A DNA stretch of 64,000 nucleotides from Desulfobacteraceae bacterium (GCA_024225635.1 JAAEMK010000464.1:21785-85784), one strand, 5' to 3'; positions 34,350-45,200 are shown, numbered from the stretch's first letter. Notes: generated by a model from the sequence alone, not told the origin. A program made the numbers and translations.

Positions 34350-35447
34350 ATGGATCTTATAAACAATGAAGCGCTGGCCGGCCTGAGAGCTTTGATAGAA
34401 GGGATGCTGCCCGAGGCCCCTGATCCTGCCCATGAACCCAAACTGGTATTTAGCGGCACACGGATTACTCCCATCGGCGTGGGCGGGTTTATCGCCGTAA
34501 ACGACGACCCCAAAGGCGCCATTTACGGGAGGCGCATTGAGACCGGCGTTGCAATAACCGCTAAAGCCGTTACTGAAAATTTGCTTGAGATTCTTGTTGA
34601 CAATATCACCGGGACCCTCCTGTCCCAGGACCGGCAGACGCTTTTTAAAAACGGTCTTTGCCGTATCGTCCTCGATGGCCTTGGTCCGGTAACGACGACG
34701 GGTCAGGGAATGGACAGGGTTACCGCGCGGGACGTGAATTTTTCCGTGCATTATGAATATGTGAGACTGCCTGATGTGCCGGAAGGGGTGCTGGATGAGA
34801 TACCCCTTGAATCCGATCTGGACTTGAGTGAAGGCCGTGCCGAATTTCTTATTAATACCGGCTTTGATGAAACCGCCCTGGACCTGTTTGATGTTGTTGA
34901 CGATCCCCTGGCCACCCTGGGGGGGAACTCTGACTGGACGTATAATGCCGATGAATTTCGTATTGAACAGCTCGGGGATATCCATGGTGGCGATCTCGTG
35001 CCCACCCCTGACAAAGCCGGTACCTATCTGCTGCTCAAGCAGACAGCCCTGCGGCCGTTGGTGCGGAATTTTATTCTAAGCGCTGAGCTGGGGGCCGGGA
35101 ATCCCGATGGTATCGGTTTCGTTTTTCGTTTTCTGGATACGGAAAATTTCTATTACTTTTTGATGTCTTCCCGTCATAATTACCGGTTAATGGGTAAAAA
35201 AGTGAATGGTGTGTTCAGCGTCCTCGATACACCCGGACTGGACGATGCCCAGGGGTTTGATACCAATGGGACGTATCAGTTAAAGCTCATTGTGCAGGAT
35301 GCCGGGTTTACACTGTTCATTGACGGGGATTTGGCGCTGCAAGGCAAAGATGGTTCCATTACTGAAGCAGCTCGGGTCGGGTTTGCGTGTCACGGCAATA
35401 GTCAGGCATATTTTTATCGCATCAAGTTGCTTCATTTCCAAAATTAG
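34350..35447 (+). CDS. Putative tail terminator fused to lectin-like domain
   Basis: 365 residues, first gene of the contractile-tail block, directly before the sheath. Residues about 1-160 (TPIGVGGFIAVNDDPKGAIYG, LLSQDRQTLF, then RDVNFSVHYEYVRLP) fit the size and beta/alpha pattern of tail-terminator proteins, and Mu-type tails encode theirs just before the sheath. Residues about 175-365 (GIGFVFRFLDTENFYYFLMS, YQLKLIVQDAGFTLFIDGDL, ending FYRIKLLHF) look like a concanavalin-type jelly-roll, as in LamG or DUF1080 domains. Such a fusion would place a sugar-binding module at the far end of the tail. Both assignments are inferred from position and pattern. Confidence 0.5.
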   Translation: MDLINNEALAGLRALIEGMLPEAPDPAHEPKLVFSGTRITPIGVGGFIAVNDDPKGAIYGRRIETGVAITAKAVTENLLEILVDNITGTLLSQDRQTLFKNGLCRIVLDGLGPVTTTGQGMDRVTARDVNFSVHYEYVRLPDVPEGVLDEIPLESDLDLSEGRAEFLINTGFDETALDLFDVVDDPLATLGGNSDWTYNADEFRIEQLGDIHGGDLVPTPDKAGTYLLLKQTALRPLVRNFILSAELGAGNPDGIGFVFRFLDTENFYYFLMSSRHNYRLMGKKVNGVFSVLDTPGLDDAQGFDTNGTYQLKLIVQDAGFTLFIDGDLALQGKDGSITEAARVGFACHGNSQAYFYRIKLLHFQN

Positions 35448-35483
35448 CAGGAAAAAGCAGCATTAATACAGGGGGATGAGTTC

Positions 35484-36566
35484 ATGGCAGAAGACCAGTT
35501 TGCAGAACAGATTATTCCTGGCACATATATACGGGTGCAAGCTGAGGGCCTGATCAGTGCCGGAGGAATTTCATCTGGTAACATCGGTATCGTTGGAACC
35601 GCAACTGAAGGCAATGGCAGCACCCATAATTTGTCGGACTGGGATACGGCCCGGACCGATCTGGGGATGTACGATGCTTACAGTGGCGGTTCCGGAACGT
35701 TAAACCTGACGCGCAGCATCGAACTTTTGTTCAGGAACGGAGCGCGTACGATCTATGCCCATTCCCTGGCGGCGGGATCGACCCAGGCGGATTTCAGTAA
35801 CGCGTTCAATGAAGTTATTAAGGAAAATGTAAATATCCTGGTGGCGCCGGAACTGACGACCGATCAGGCAAAAGCGGTGCTGGGCAGCGTTGTTGATGGT
35901 GCGGAAGGCACTGGCAAGGATGTGATCGCGGTTATCGGGTCTGATCAATCGGCGGCAGCCGACATTGTCGGCCAGGTGACGTCCAATAAGCGGGTGATCA
36001 TGACCGCGCCCGGCATCCATGCCTATGATGCCGCCGGTGGGTTGGAGGTCGTGCTAAATGGCCGGTATACCGCTGCTGCGGTGGCGGGGTTGATCAGTAG
36101 CCTGGCTGTTCAATCAAGCCCTACGAATAAAGTGCTCTCGGGTGTGACCCGGCTGGAACAAAAATTTTCCTATGGGGAAATCAAGGATTTGCTTAATGGC
36201 GGTGTTGCCGCACTGGAGGATCGCCGCGGCATACGCGTGGTCCGGGGGCTGACAACCCAGGCATCGGAAAATGGTCCGTTCAGCCAGATTACCACACGGC
36301 GCATTACTGATTATGCAAAGGCGGGTATCCGGCAGGTGAGTAATCCGTTTATCGGGCGCATCAACAATCAGCGTGTGCGTGCCGCGTTACAGGGCGCCGT
36401 TGATGGGTTGCTTACCACCATGGTTCAGGATGAAGCACTGACGGGCTATACACTCGAAGTTACCGCAACCCGGCAGGATGAAATTGCAGGGCGTGCCATT
36501 GTCAACGTGGCCATGCAGCCCACGTTCAGCATCGATTTTATCCGCGTAACATTGGCTCTCTCGTAA
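35484..36566 (+). CDS. Contractile tail sheath protein
   Basis: 360 residues. N-terminal PGTYIRVQAEG, central TLNLTRSIELLFRNGARTIYAHSL, and the conserved C-terminal end YAKAGIRQVSNPFIGRIN, then RVRAALQGAVDGLLTTMVQDE and FSIDFIRVTLAL, typical of phage and eCIS sheaths. It forms the outer cylinder that contracts and drives the inner tube. There is a single sheath gene, unlike the three of Afp/PVC particles. GGGGGATG ribosome site before ATG. Confidence 0.92.
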   Translation: MAEDQFAEQIIPGTYIRVQAEGLISAGGISSGNIGIVGTATEGNGSTHNLSDWDTARTDLGMYDAYSGGSGTLNLTRSIELLFRNGARTIYAHSLAAGSTQADFSNAFNEVIKENVNILVAPELTTDQAKAVLGSVVDGAEGTGKDVIAVIGSDQSAAADIVGQVTSNKRVIMTAPGIHAYDAAGGLEVVLNGRYTAAAVAGLISSLAVQSSPTNKVLSGVTRLEQKFSYGEIKDLLNGGVAALEDRRGIRVVRGLTTQASENGPFSQITTRRITDYAKAGIRQVSNPFIGRINNQRVRAALQGAVDGLLTTMVQDEALTGYTLEVTATRQDEIAGRAIVNVAMQPTFSIDFIRVTLALS

Positions 36567-36579
36567 GGAGGTTCAGGAT

Positions 36580-37074
36580 ATGGCAAACACAAGCGTATTT
36601 ACCGGAGCAGACGGATCGATAACCCTTTCTACTCCTGAAGGCACCGAAGGAGAGAAAGCGCAGGAGGTCCTTTCCGAATACGATCTGGTCAGTGTCGGCA
36701 GGGTGCATGATGTGACGGTGCAGGTGCATTCGGAAGTAAAAGCCTTTCACGAGATTGGTCAACGGTATGCCACGGAACTGCGGCCTGGTAATATCACCAT
36801 CCGGGGCACCATCGGAAGGGCATATATCAATGGCGCGATGTTGAAACTGCTCCTGGGCGAGGCTGCGGTCAACCGGCCTGCCACAAGCTGGGCCCAACCC
36901 AGTTTTAACATCACCTTAATGGTGGAAAATCCGGCGAATCCGGGTGTCAACAACAACGTGACATTGCATGGTGTCAAGATGGATACCTGGAATTACAACA
37001 TGCCGGAGGATGACTTCCTGATGGAGTCCGTCGGCTTTCAGGCCCTGTACATGACAGTGGCGGATGCAGCGTGA
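36580..37074 (+). CDS. Inner tail tube protein
   Basis: 164 residues, beta-rich, located right after the sheath as expected. It has an N-terminal TGADGSITLST strand, a central DVTVQVHSEVKAFHEIGQRY stretch and a TIRGTIGRAYINGAMLKLLLG block, and ends in a beta-sheet. Hexamers of such proteins stack to form the tube (Hcp-like fold). The call rests on length, position and fold pattern more than on a single signature. Confidence 0.82.
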   Translation: MANTSVFTGADGSITLSTPEGTEGEKAQEVLSEYDLVSVGRVHDVTVQVHSEVKAFHEIGQRYATELRPGNITIRGTIGRAYINGAMLKLLLGEAAVNRPATSWAQPSFNITLMVENPANPGVNNNVTLHGVKMDTWNYNMPEDDFLMESVGFQALYMTVADAA

Positions 37075-37562
37075 TGTTAAGCGGTGAAGAATTACTGGCA
37101 GGCGGTACCCTGGATTTTGAAGTGGAAATTCCCGGCGAGATCCTGCATCCGGCAGGACAGGGACAGGCCGACACCCATGCCCGGAATACGGTGCGGTTGC
37201 GGCCCCTCACCGTGCACGATCTGCAGCTCATTTCCCGTGCCGCCAAGGAAAGTGATTCCCTGATGGCGACCTTGATGGTGCAGCGTGCCCTGGTGAAACC
37301 CCGCATGAGCCTGGCCCAGGTCAATGCAATGCACATCGGGCTGGTCCAGTTTTTGTTGCGGCATGTCAACGAGATCAGTGGTATCAGCGCAAGCCGGGAG
37401 CAGATGGATGAAGCGGTGGGGGCGCCTTTGACAAAAGCGGCATTTGTGCTGGCCAGGGAATTCGGCTGGACACCACAGCAGGTTAATGAGCTGACACTGG
37501 GGCAGGTTTTACTCAATCTGCAGATGTTGAGGGGGAAACATGGCCTTGAAGCAAAACAGTGA
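37074..37562 (+). CDS. Tail assembly chaperone-like protein
   Basis: About 162 residues; ATG at 37074 overlaps the tube stop (TGATG), or GTG at 37071. Helical, with NTVRLRPLTVHDLQLISRAAK and PLTKAAFVLAREFGWTPQQVNEL; a helical protein after the tube gene matches the gpE/gp41 chaperone position in P2/Mu-type tails. These bind the tape measure before tube assembly. No frameshift-fusion site, usual for such genes, was seen, but the next gene overlaps by 23 bases in another frame. Confidence 0.5.
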   Translation: MLSGEELLAGGTLDFEVEIPGEILHPAGQGQADTHARNTVRLRPLTVHDLQLISRAAKESDSLMATLMVQRALVKPRMSLAQVNAMHIGLVQFLLRHVNEISGISASREQMDEAVGAPLTKAAFVLAREFGWTPQQVNELTLGQVLLNLQMLRGKHGLEAKQ

Positions 37563-38175
37563 CGATACAGGAACTTTGCGACGGGCCATCGGGCCTTTCA
37601 GGGACGCGATCGAGGCGATTTCATCTCCCCTTCCCAGTGGCCTGGAGTCCATGCTCCGAATGGAACGGATGATCGAGGCCCTTGATGTCAGTCTGCCCAT
37701 GGTGGGCTTTGGGCCTTTTGACGGGTTAAAGTCCGGGGCGGATATTGATGGGGGGAAGACGATAACCCCCGTCAAGGTGCCCGCCATGGCGCCGTGCCCG
37801 GATTCATCCGGTCCCAGCCGGATCAGGGAGCACAACGCCAATGATCGTGATGGCTGCCGGCCTCTGGCGGATTGTCTTGCCAAGGTGGGCATGCTTGCCG
37901 ATGAAATCCTCCGGTCTTCGGCAACAGGCAGCAAAGTTGATGTAAATGCAAGGGCGGTGGATACTGTTTCAGGTGCCGGAGGGTTTGACGGTAGACCTGA
38001 TATGAATTTTCAGCAATCCAAAGGGGATATTTTCTCAAAGAAGACCGGCAGCGTCACGGAAGTTGTTTTTAATGATGCAATGCCGGCCGGTTCCCTGGAT
38101 AAGGATGTCGTTACCTCTTTAGTCAATGACGTGCTTGTTGAACAAGCCAGGCGGCATGGGGTGGATTTGTCATGA
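37540..38175 (+). CDS. Unknown tail-cluster protein
   Basis: 211 residues, no recognised domain. The middle (about 60-120) is Gly/Pro-rich and probably disordered with a few Cys. The C-terminus VTSLVNDVLVEQARRHGVDLS is a well-formed helix and may be the conserved part. It overlaps the gene before by 23 bases and the gene after by four, so it belongs to the operon. Could be a chaperone or tube accessory. Confidence 0.6.
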   Translation: MALKQNSDDTGTLRRAIGPFRDAIEAISSPLPSGLESMLRMERMIEALDVSLPMVGFGPFDGLKSGADIDGGKTITPVKVPAMAPCPDSSGPSRIREHNANDRDGCRPLADCLAKVGMLADEILRSSATGSKVDVNARAVDTVSGAGGFDGRPDMNFQQSKGDIFSKKTGSVTEVVFNDAMPAGSLDKDVVTSLVNDVLVEQARRHGVDLS

Positions 38176-38771
38176 ATGTAAAGCCGGTGCTGGGGGATTG
38201 GGAAATTCCGCATATCCAGTCCATTCAATCCCTGGAAAAAAGAAATTTTGTTGAACTGGATATTCCGGGCCGGGTCGGCAGCCTTTTCCAGGATATGAAT
38301 ACCGGTCCCGCGCGCATTGCCATTTGCGGCAGCTTGTACGGGGATGAGACACGGAACGAATTTTTAGGGGAATTGCGGGGGAAGTTCCGGGAGGGAGAGC
38401 CGGTTACTTTTGTGGGCGACATCGTCACGGCCACGGAAGTGCAATACGTTATCATTGAAACATTGGCGTTTGAAGAAAATGGCTTGAAACCCGATCAACT
38501 GGATTATCGCATCATACTGAGGGAAAGCCCGCCACCGCCGCCGCCCCCGGACCCATTGGCCGAACTTGATACCGGTCTCCTCGATGGGGCGGGTGATTTT
38601 CTGGACATGGCGACCGGGGCACTGGACTTGATCGATTCCCTTGGCAGCGTGCCGGATGTGACCAACCCGACACCGCCTTTGACAAGCGCCCTGGATGGGT
38701 TGACTTCGGCCACCAGTGGATTGGGGGATGCGCTTTCACCGTTAACGGACATTTTCGGATCGGACGATTAA
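38172..38771 (+). CDS. gpU/DNA-circulation-like tail protein with Pro linker
   Basis: 199 residues. Residues about 10-115 (NFVELDIPGRVGSLFQDM, ARIAICGSLYG, FREGEPVTFVGDI, VQYVIIETLAFEE) resemble the beta domain of phage gpU and Mu gpN/DNA-circulation proteins that sit where tube meets hub. A run of seven prolines then leads to an acidic, Leu-rich helical tail (about 125-199). It starts in an ATGA overlap and lies just before the tape measure. Function is inferred from synteny. Confidence 0.45.
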   Translation: MNVKPVLGDWEIPHIQSIQSLEKRNFVELDIPGRVGSLFQDMNTGPARIAICGSLYGDETRNEFLGELRGKFREGEPVTFVGDIVTATEVQYVIIETLAFEENGLKPDQLDYRIILRESPPPPPPPDPLAELDTGLLDGAGDFLDMATGALDLIDSLGSVPDVTNPTPPLTSALDGLTSATSGLGDALSPLTDIFGSDD

Positions 38772-38859
38772 TTGACTGTCATGGGCATCCGCTTTCCTTG
38801 TTTCGTTTGAATCCTGCGGCTGTCGTCAGGTGCTGAAAAGGACTATTAAGAGATAAATC

Positions 38860-41800
38860 ATGCCTGAAGGATCGTTAAATACCAGTATTTCAACCCTGCG
38901 TACCGCCCTGGAAGGCGTAGTTGGATTATTAGGTGTTCCAGGGGATGAGGGCACGCCTGCCAGTGGTTTTGCAGGGGCGGCGGGCGCATTTTCAGTTACG
39001 CCCCAACAGCACTTTGATGATTTCTCCGGGCAAATCACCCGGCAGCTTTCCGGGGTGCTGGATTTTGATTCCGGTTCCGTCCTGGGCGGTGTGACGGATC
39101 TGTTCTCATCCCTTGAAGCGGGCAGCGATCTCATTCCCGTCCAGGCATTACAGGAGCTGACAGGGTTTATTCAACAGCTGGACGGCATTTTTTCAGGTGA
39201 TTTCATAACCCGGATTCAAGACGCCCTCAACGCCATTACCGGCATCTCTGAGTCGATCCCAAGTGACCGCGCCGGTGTGGCCGGTGCCCTGGTGGACCAG
39301 GTCATCGGGGTATTGATGAGCCTGGAAGGGCCGGAAGCGGAAGCCATCCGGGCCTGGATCGATTCCATCCGGGATCTGTTCCGTGAAGCCATGCCCCTGA
39401 TCGACCTTGCGCAATCAGCAGATCCGGAACAGGCGATGGTGGAGGCCTTTCAACGCTCATTGGACAATACGCTGAACGCGTTTAACTACGGCGCCATAAA
39501 AAAAGTGGTGGATTTTGTGCAGGCGTTTCCCCCCAGGCTCAGCCTGGAGGATCAGTTGGGCGGCATACCCGGCGCCATTACCAATGCCGCAACGGCGTTG
39601 TTCGATGTGCAGGGTGCCGTGGGGGCGGATTTTACTGACTACCGGAACGCCATCGCCGGCGGCATGGACGCCCTTGAAGGGATTAACCGGGCGTTCCGTC
39701 CGGCCGTCAAGGTACTGAATTCCATTGTCAACGCCAGGCTCCTGCAGCCAAACGCATTGGAGAATTATCTGCGTGAACAGATGAACAAGGCCCTGGACGT
39801 TCATGTGCATGAGGTACAGAAAATCGATGACCCGTTTAACCTGTTACTGGATCGCATTGACGAGGGTATTGAAAATGTCGACCTGTCATTCGTGCGGGAT
39901 GAAGTGCTCGGGTTCTTTGGCGGATTGCAGGAAAACATTGAAGGCGCGGATATTCCTTCCCTGGGAGATACCCTGGCGCAGCAACTGGCGCCAGTCAGTG
40001 GCGCTGTAGATGATCTGCAGCAGGGGGTGACGGATTTCCTCGCCCAAATCGAGGGGTTTGCCGACAACATCAATGACCAGCTGCGCAATTCCCTGGGCAC
40101 GGTTGGTGAATTCCAGGCGGACGGCAGTTTCCGCTATCACTTTGAGGGGGATTTGGAAACCCTGCTGGTAAATGCCCGCAGGGTTATTGCCGGCGACCCC
40201 GGCGATCCCGGGGCCGTGAGTCTCAGCGGCACCCTCGACGGCCTGAACGCCGCCATAAACGAATTGCTGGGCCGGGTACTGGTGATCCTGCAGGAGGTTG
40301 AAGCCCTGATTACCGGCGTGACCGATACCGCTGTCGGGGGAATCAACGAGTTCAGGGATTTTGTCGAGGGGCTGAATGTGCAGCAATTGCTGGACACCCT
40401 GAAGGAAAAAATTGAAACGATTCTCAATGACCTTGCCCCCATCGAGTTTGATCTCATTGTCGATCCCATTGTCGCGGAACTGGACGAAAATACGGAAAAA
40501 CTTCGGTCCGTGGATGTTTCCTCCCTGAACGATTTACTCCGGGAAGCCCTGAAACTCGCCCTGGATGTCGTTGTCAGCATCAATTTTACCGATGAAATCA
40601 GCACGCCCTTAAAAGATCAGTTTGAAAATGTAAAAGCCGTTCCCCAGAGTGCCCTCGATACCCTGCAGGCACGGTATGAACAAGCGATATCCGAGCTTGA
40701 CGAGCTGAGCCCCACCCGGTTGCTGCAAGATATTTTTTCGGCCTTTGATATTATAGAGGATGCGGTGAAAGATCTCACTGCGGCAAGCCTGCTTGCGCCC
40801 CTGGACGGGCTGCACGAGCAATATTTGCAGCAGCCGTTTGACAAACTGGCACCGTCCACCCTGTTGCAGCCTGTAACTGACGGGTTTGAGAATTTGACCG
40901 CCGTGTTTGATGCAGTCAACGGCGGGGAACTGATCGGGCCTGTAAATACCCTGCTCAACGATTTTAAATCCAGAATGGACGGGTTTGATATCACCTCCCG
41001 GGTGGACGATCTCCTGGAGGCCGTTGAAGGTGTGAAGCAGGATTTGCGGGATATCCGGCCTTCCGAACTGTTCGGGCCTATTGTCCAGGAGTTTGAGCGC
41101 CTGGAATCGGAACTGGACCGGTTCAAGCCTTCCATCGTGTTTCAACCGGTGGTTGAGCTGGCAACGCCCCTGCTCGCGGTTCTGGAGAACGTACAGGCAG
41201 CCACCTCCCAGGCACTCCATGACGCGTTTCAGATTCCGTTGCAGATACTGGATCAGCTTCAACCTGAAGCGCTGACCCGGCAGATACAGCAACATCTGGA
41301 CGAAATTATCACTGGGTTGAACGGGGTTAATTTCCCGGCCCGGTACAATCAATTAAAAGGGCAGTATTTCGATTTTAAAACGGCCGTGGAAGCCGAAGGC
41401 AATACCGCCTGTCTCTCCATTATTTCCCATGTGGACCCCGAGCGTAAACTTGGGCATCTGATGGGCACCTGCAATGGCCTTATCCAATCCCTGGAAACCA
41501 TAAAAAATAACGTGGTCATGCCGGATCTGGAGGCCTTGTACGCCGAGCTGCAAGAGCGCTTACTCGGGATGCTGCCGCCCTTTGCCCGCCGGCTGCTTGA
41601 TCCTGAAACCTTTAAGCGGGTGATGCGCCTGGCCAATCCCGTGCGTTTTCTTGAAGCCCTGGATGAGCGTTTCGAAGAGATAAAAAACCGCCTGCTCCCC
41701 ATTAGGCCGGGGGATATCACGGGGGAGCTGGATGAAACCTATGACACTGTATTGGCCCTGGTTGAAGGGCTGGATATTGAAGACGGGCTGAACCTGGTCA

Positions 41801-42291
41801 AAGATCAGGTGAACCAGGTCAAAGATATTGCCGCAACCATTCGAGTGGATTTTCTGGCCTCCGATATCGACAACGCCATCAATGATGTCAAGGCGGTGGT
41901 GGACGCCCTGGATCCCGCAGGGGTGATCTCGCGCCTGGATATCCTGCACAATGATTTGAAGGAGGTGCTTGACCTGACCCTGCCGTCCGCCATGTTATCC
42001 GGGATCGATACCATACTTGAGCAGGTGCAGGGCGTGGTGGCGCTGGTGGACCCGGAAACCAGCCTGGGCCAGCCTTTGAATCTCGCATGGCAGGCGGTGG
42101 CGGATAAATTGGCCGGTATCGATTTTACCGTGGTGCTGCAACCGTTGGTGGATAAGCTGGATGAGTTGGAACAAAAATTTGAACAGGGCCTTGGCCGTAC
42201 CGAAACCTCGTTTGACCGGATGCTGGGTTCGGCACGGTCGGCCTTAAGTGACAGCGCAAGTGCAAGCGCAGGCGCGGGTGCATCAATATAA
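38860..42291 (+). CDS. Tape measure-like protein
   Basis: 1143 residues, almost entirely alpha-helical with Leu/Val/Asp/Glu heptad character, no membrane helices or enzyme motifs. Its place between the tail assembly genes and the hub fits a tape measure, which fills the tube and sets its length; at about 0.15 nm per residue this would suggest roughly 170 nm (inference). A ~38-residue unit repeats, for example near residue 642 (SLLAPLDGLHEQYLQQPF) and 735 (SELFGPIVQEFERLESEL), each followed by LLQPV/FQPVV. Its stop overlaps the next ATG (TAATG). Confidence 0.7.
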   Translation: MPEGSLNTSISTLRTALEGVVGLLGVPGDEGTPASGFAGAAGAFSVTPQQHFDDFSGQITRQLSGVLDFDSGSVLGGVTDLFSSLEAGSDLIPVQALQELTGFIQQLDGIFSGDFITRIQDALNAITGISESIPSDRAGVAGALVDQVIGVLMSLEGPEAEAIRAWIDSIRDLFREAMPLIDLAQSADPEQAMVEAFQRSLDNTLNAFNYGAIKKVVDFVQAFPPRLSLEDQLGGIPGAITNAATALFDVQGAVGADFTDYRNAIAGGMDALEGINRAFRPAVKVLNSIVNARLLQPNALENYLREQMNKALDVHVHEVQKIDDPFNLLLDRIDEGIENVDLSFVRDEVLGFFGGLQENIEGADIPSLGDTLAQQLAPVSGAVDDLQQGVTDFLAQIEGFADNINDQLRNSLGTVGEFQADGSFRYHFEGDLETLLVNARRVIAGDPGDPGAVSLSGTLDGLNAAINELLGRVLVILQEVEALITGVTDTAVGGINEFRDFVEGLNVQQLLDTLKEKIETILNDLAPIEFDLIVDPIVAELDENTEKLRSVDVSSLNDLLREALKLALDVVVSINFTDEISTPLKDQFENVKAVPQSALDTLQARYEQAISELDELSPTRLLQDIFSAFDIIEDAVKDLTAASLLAPLDGLHEQYLQQPFDKLAPSTLLQPVTDGFENLTAVFDAVNGGELIGPVNTLLNDFKSRMDGFDITSRVDDLLEAVEGVKQDLRDIRPSELFGPIVQEFERLESELDRFKPSIVFQPVVELATPLLAVLENVQAATSQALHDAFQIPLQILDQLQPEALTRQIQQHLDEIITGLNGVNFPARYNQLKGQYFDFKTAVEAEGNTACLSIISHVDPERKLGHLMGTCNGLIQSLETIKNNVVMPDLEALYAELQERLLGMLPPFARRLLDPETFKRVMRLANPVRFLEALDERFEEIKNRLLPIRPGDITGELDETYDTVLALVEGLDIEDGLNLVKDQVNQVKDIAATIRVDFLASDIDNAINDVKAVVDALDPAGVISRLDILHNDLKEVLDLTLPSAMLSGIDTILEQVQGVVALVDPETSLGQPLNLAWQAVADKLAGIDFTVVLQPLVDKLDELEQKFEQGLGRTETSFDRMLGSARSALSDSASASAGAGASI

Positions 42292-45200
42292 TGGCAGATA
42301 GAACAGAAACCATCCATGTGAAGGTGCTGACCTATAATCCGGCCCGGGACGATATGATCCCCGTGCCCGGAGCACAGTTGCTGTGTGAGCATAACGGGTT
42401 TTTATATGATCCCGACCTCTCCACCGGCACCCCCACCACCGACGCCGCAGGTGTGGCGGAAGTGGAAATCACCTTTGATGAGGAAGAAGAGGACAGCCTG
42501 AATCCCTATTTTACCATCACCATCCCGGAAGCAAGCCGGACCCTGCCCGCAGCCGGGCCTGCCGACGAGCAGATTACCCTGCCCGGGGAATGGACCACCC
42601 GGCATTATCATAACCGGCGCATCCCGCGCATTACGGACCATACCGATCCCGGCAATCCCCTGGAAATCTTTGTGGGCCTGCACGCCAACGTGAAATTCGC
42701 CTACCCGGATTTCCATGATTCCAACAAGCGCAATCCCCTGGCGGTTCCCCAGGATACGGTCCAGGTGTATCTTGCTGATTATGATTCCTTTATTTTTGAT
42801 TGGCTGTCTCCCGATGATACCCTGGGGGGATTCGGGTACAACCCCCGCCCGGCAGCCGGGGACAGCAAAAATATTGCCGTGGGCCGGGAGGACCGGTACT
42901 CCTATTATGATGTCTGGCCCACGGTTCCCTGGGCCCTGGATGATTCCCCCGGCCATCCCAAGGCCCATATTGATCCTCCCCATGCACCAATGGCGCGCCT
43001 CGGCGGCGGAAGCTTCGTTCAAACCGGTCCCCTTGCCGCGGACCACCACGGTTTTGTGTTCATGATCGATGGCAATGTGATCCATCGTTTCTATCCCGAC
43101 GGCACTTACATTGAAACCATCCCGGAGCCGGGGGCCGGTGTTACGTTATCCAATCCCAAAGGGCTTGCACTGGATCAGTATCGCACCCTGTTCGTCTCAG
43201 ATACCGGTAACCACCGCATTGTGATCTTCCGGCCGGACTGGAAAGACGGACACCCCATCCTTGTGACAGGCCGGTATAAGTTCTATAGAACTTTTGGCTT
43301 CCCCGGTCCGGGAGCCGCCCCCGGCCGGTTTGATCAGCCGCAGGGATTGACCGTTGTCCATGAACGCAAGGTGGACGGTGAAGAATGGCTGGCTGTTACA
43401 GACACGGGTAACCATCGTGTGCAGGTGTTTTCCGTCCACCGCCGCGCCACTGGCGGGGATTGGGATTACAAAGCCAACCGTGTGGCGTATCCCTTTGGCT
43501 TTGATTTGAATTTTGTTACGGAGTTTGGTGCGCCTGGGGCAGGCAGCGGCGCGGCTCCGGGTTCTCCCGTAGCCGCCACCCTGTGGGAACCCGTTGATGT
43601 GGCCTCGGATCGTGAAAAGCGGCTGTATGTCTGTGATCAGGTTTGGCACCGTGTTTCCCGCTGGGATTTAAATCCTGCCGCCAACACCTATTCCCACCAG
43701 GCCGATTGGGAGAAGAGCGGCGGGGGCAACGGCAGCGGCAATGGCGAGTTTGATATGCCGGTGGCCCTTGCCGCGGATGCCGCCCATAATTACATATATG
43801 TCGCGGATTTTAATAATCAACGTATCCAGCGCCTGGATTTCAATGGCAGCCACCTGGTGAACTGGGACATGGGCCTGGCAAGCCCGCCGACACCCGCCGG
43901 TGTTGCCGTGGACCCACGGGGCCAGGTGTATGGGGCCGACGGCGCAAACCAGCGGGTGGTGCGGGGCACGGTGTTTGAGGGCAGCGGCGCCGTGAAAGGT
44001 AATTCCCAGGCCCCGGACAGGGTGGGGGAGCCCTGGACCCCGGTTTCCGAACCCGGTCATATGTCGGAACCGGGTTATACCTGTTTTGACGGGGACGGCA
44101 AGCTCTGGATAAGCGACACCGGTAACAACAGGGTATTGATCTATGCCCGCAACGGGTCAGGGGAACTTGTGCCGGACACTCCCCCGTCCGTGACCGGCCT
44201 GAACCGGCCCGTGGGTATCGTTAAACATGAAACCGGTGACCTGTTTATTTCGGATTCCAACGGCCATCAAATTCGTAAATATGATGCCGCCCTAATCCAC
44301 GCCGCTGATATCGGCACGGGCACTGCGGGAAGCGGGGATGATCAATTCAACCATCCCATGGGCCTGGGGATTGCCAAACAGGCCGAACCGGTACTCTACA
44401 TCGCCGACCAGCTTAACAACCGCGTAAAAATGCACAAGCTCAACGGTGATTATATCGGCAGCATCACCAGTGACGGGACCCTGAACCTGGACAGGCCGGA
44501 AGATGTGGCCATAGACCCGGAAGGGCATCTGTACATCGCGGACACGGACAATGGACGGGTATTGCAGTTCAGCCTGACCATGGACGGCCCGGTTGCCGCT
44601 GGGCCTGCCTTTGTCCGGTCAATTACCCCCACGGGAATGACCTTTGCCAAACCCAGCGGGGTGTCACTGGATGAAGAAAACAAGCTCATTGTCACCGACC
44701 GGGACCAGGGCATGGTGTTTCGCCTGGAATCCAACGGTGATGTGCTGGCCTTTTGGGATATGGAGTGCTTTATCCGCCGGGATGCGGATTCCGGCACGGA
44801 TTACTATCCTGAACTTGCGCGCCTGCTGCGCTTCAATCAACCCGGCCGGGCGGCCATGGACCGGCACGGATTGCTTGCCGTCGCAGATACCCGGCACCAT
44901 CAGGTGCGCCTGGTCCGCACCCACACCCAACTCAAGCTGAATCTCTTTGATATCGGCCAGGGCGTGTTTGAAAAACTGCCAGATATCTCTTTCCGGGTAA
45001 AGGGGGAGGCGGACTGGAGCCGGAGCCTGGGATTGGAGGTGGACCTTGACAAGGAACTCTCCACCGAGCCCGACGAGAATGTGGCAGGGGATCAATGGGA
45101 TTATCACGGGCTTTTGAGCAGTGAAGATTTCAGCAGTGTGGTGGTCAATGTCTTGAAAACGGCGCGCCTTTTCCAGAAATGGTTCAAGGCCCATTCACGG

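Noticed and set aside
34222-34362. GTG-started 46-codon frame overlapping the first tail gene.
   Set aside because: No ribosome site and no recognisable content; not listed as a gene.
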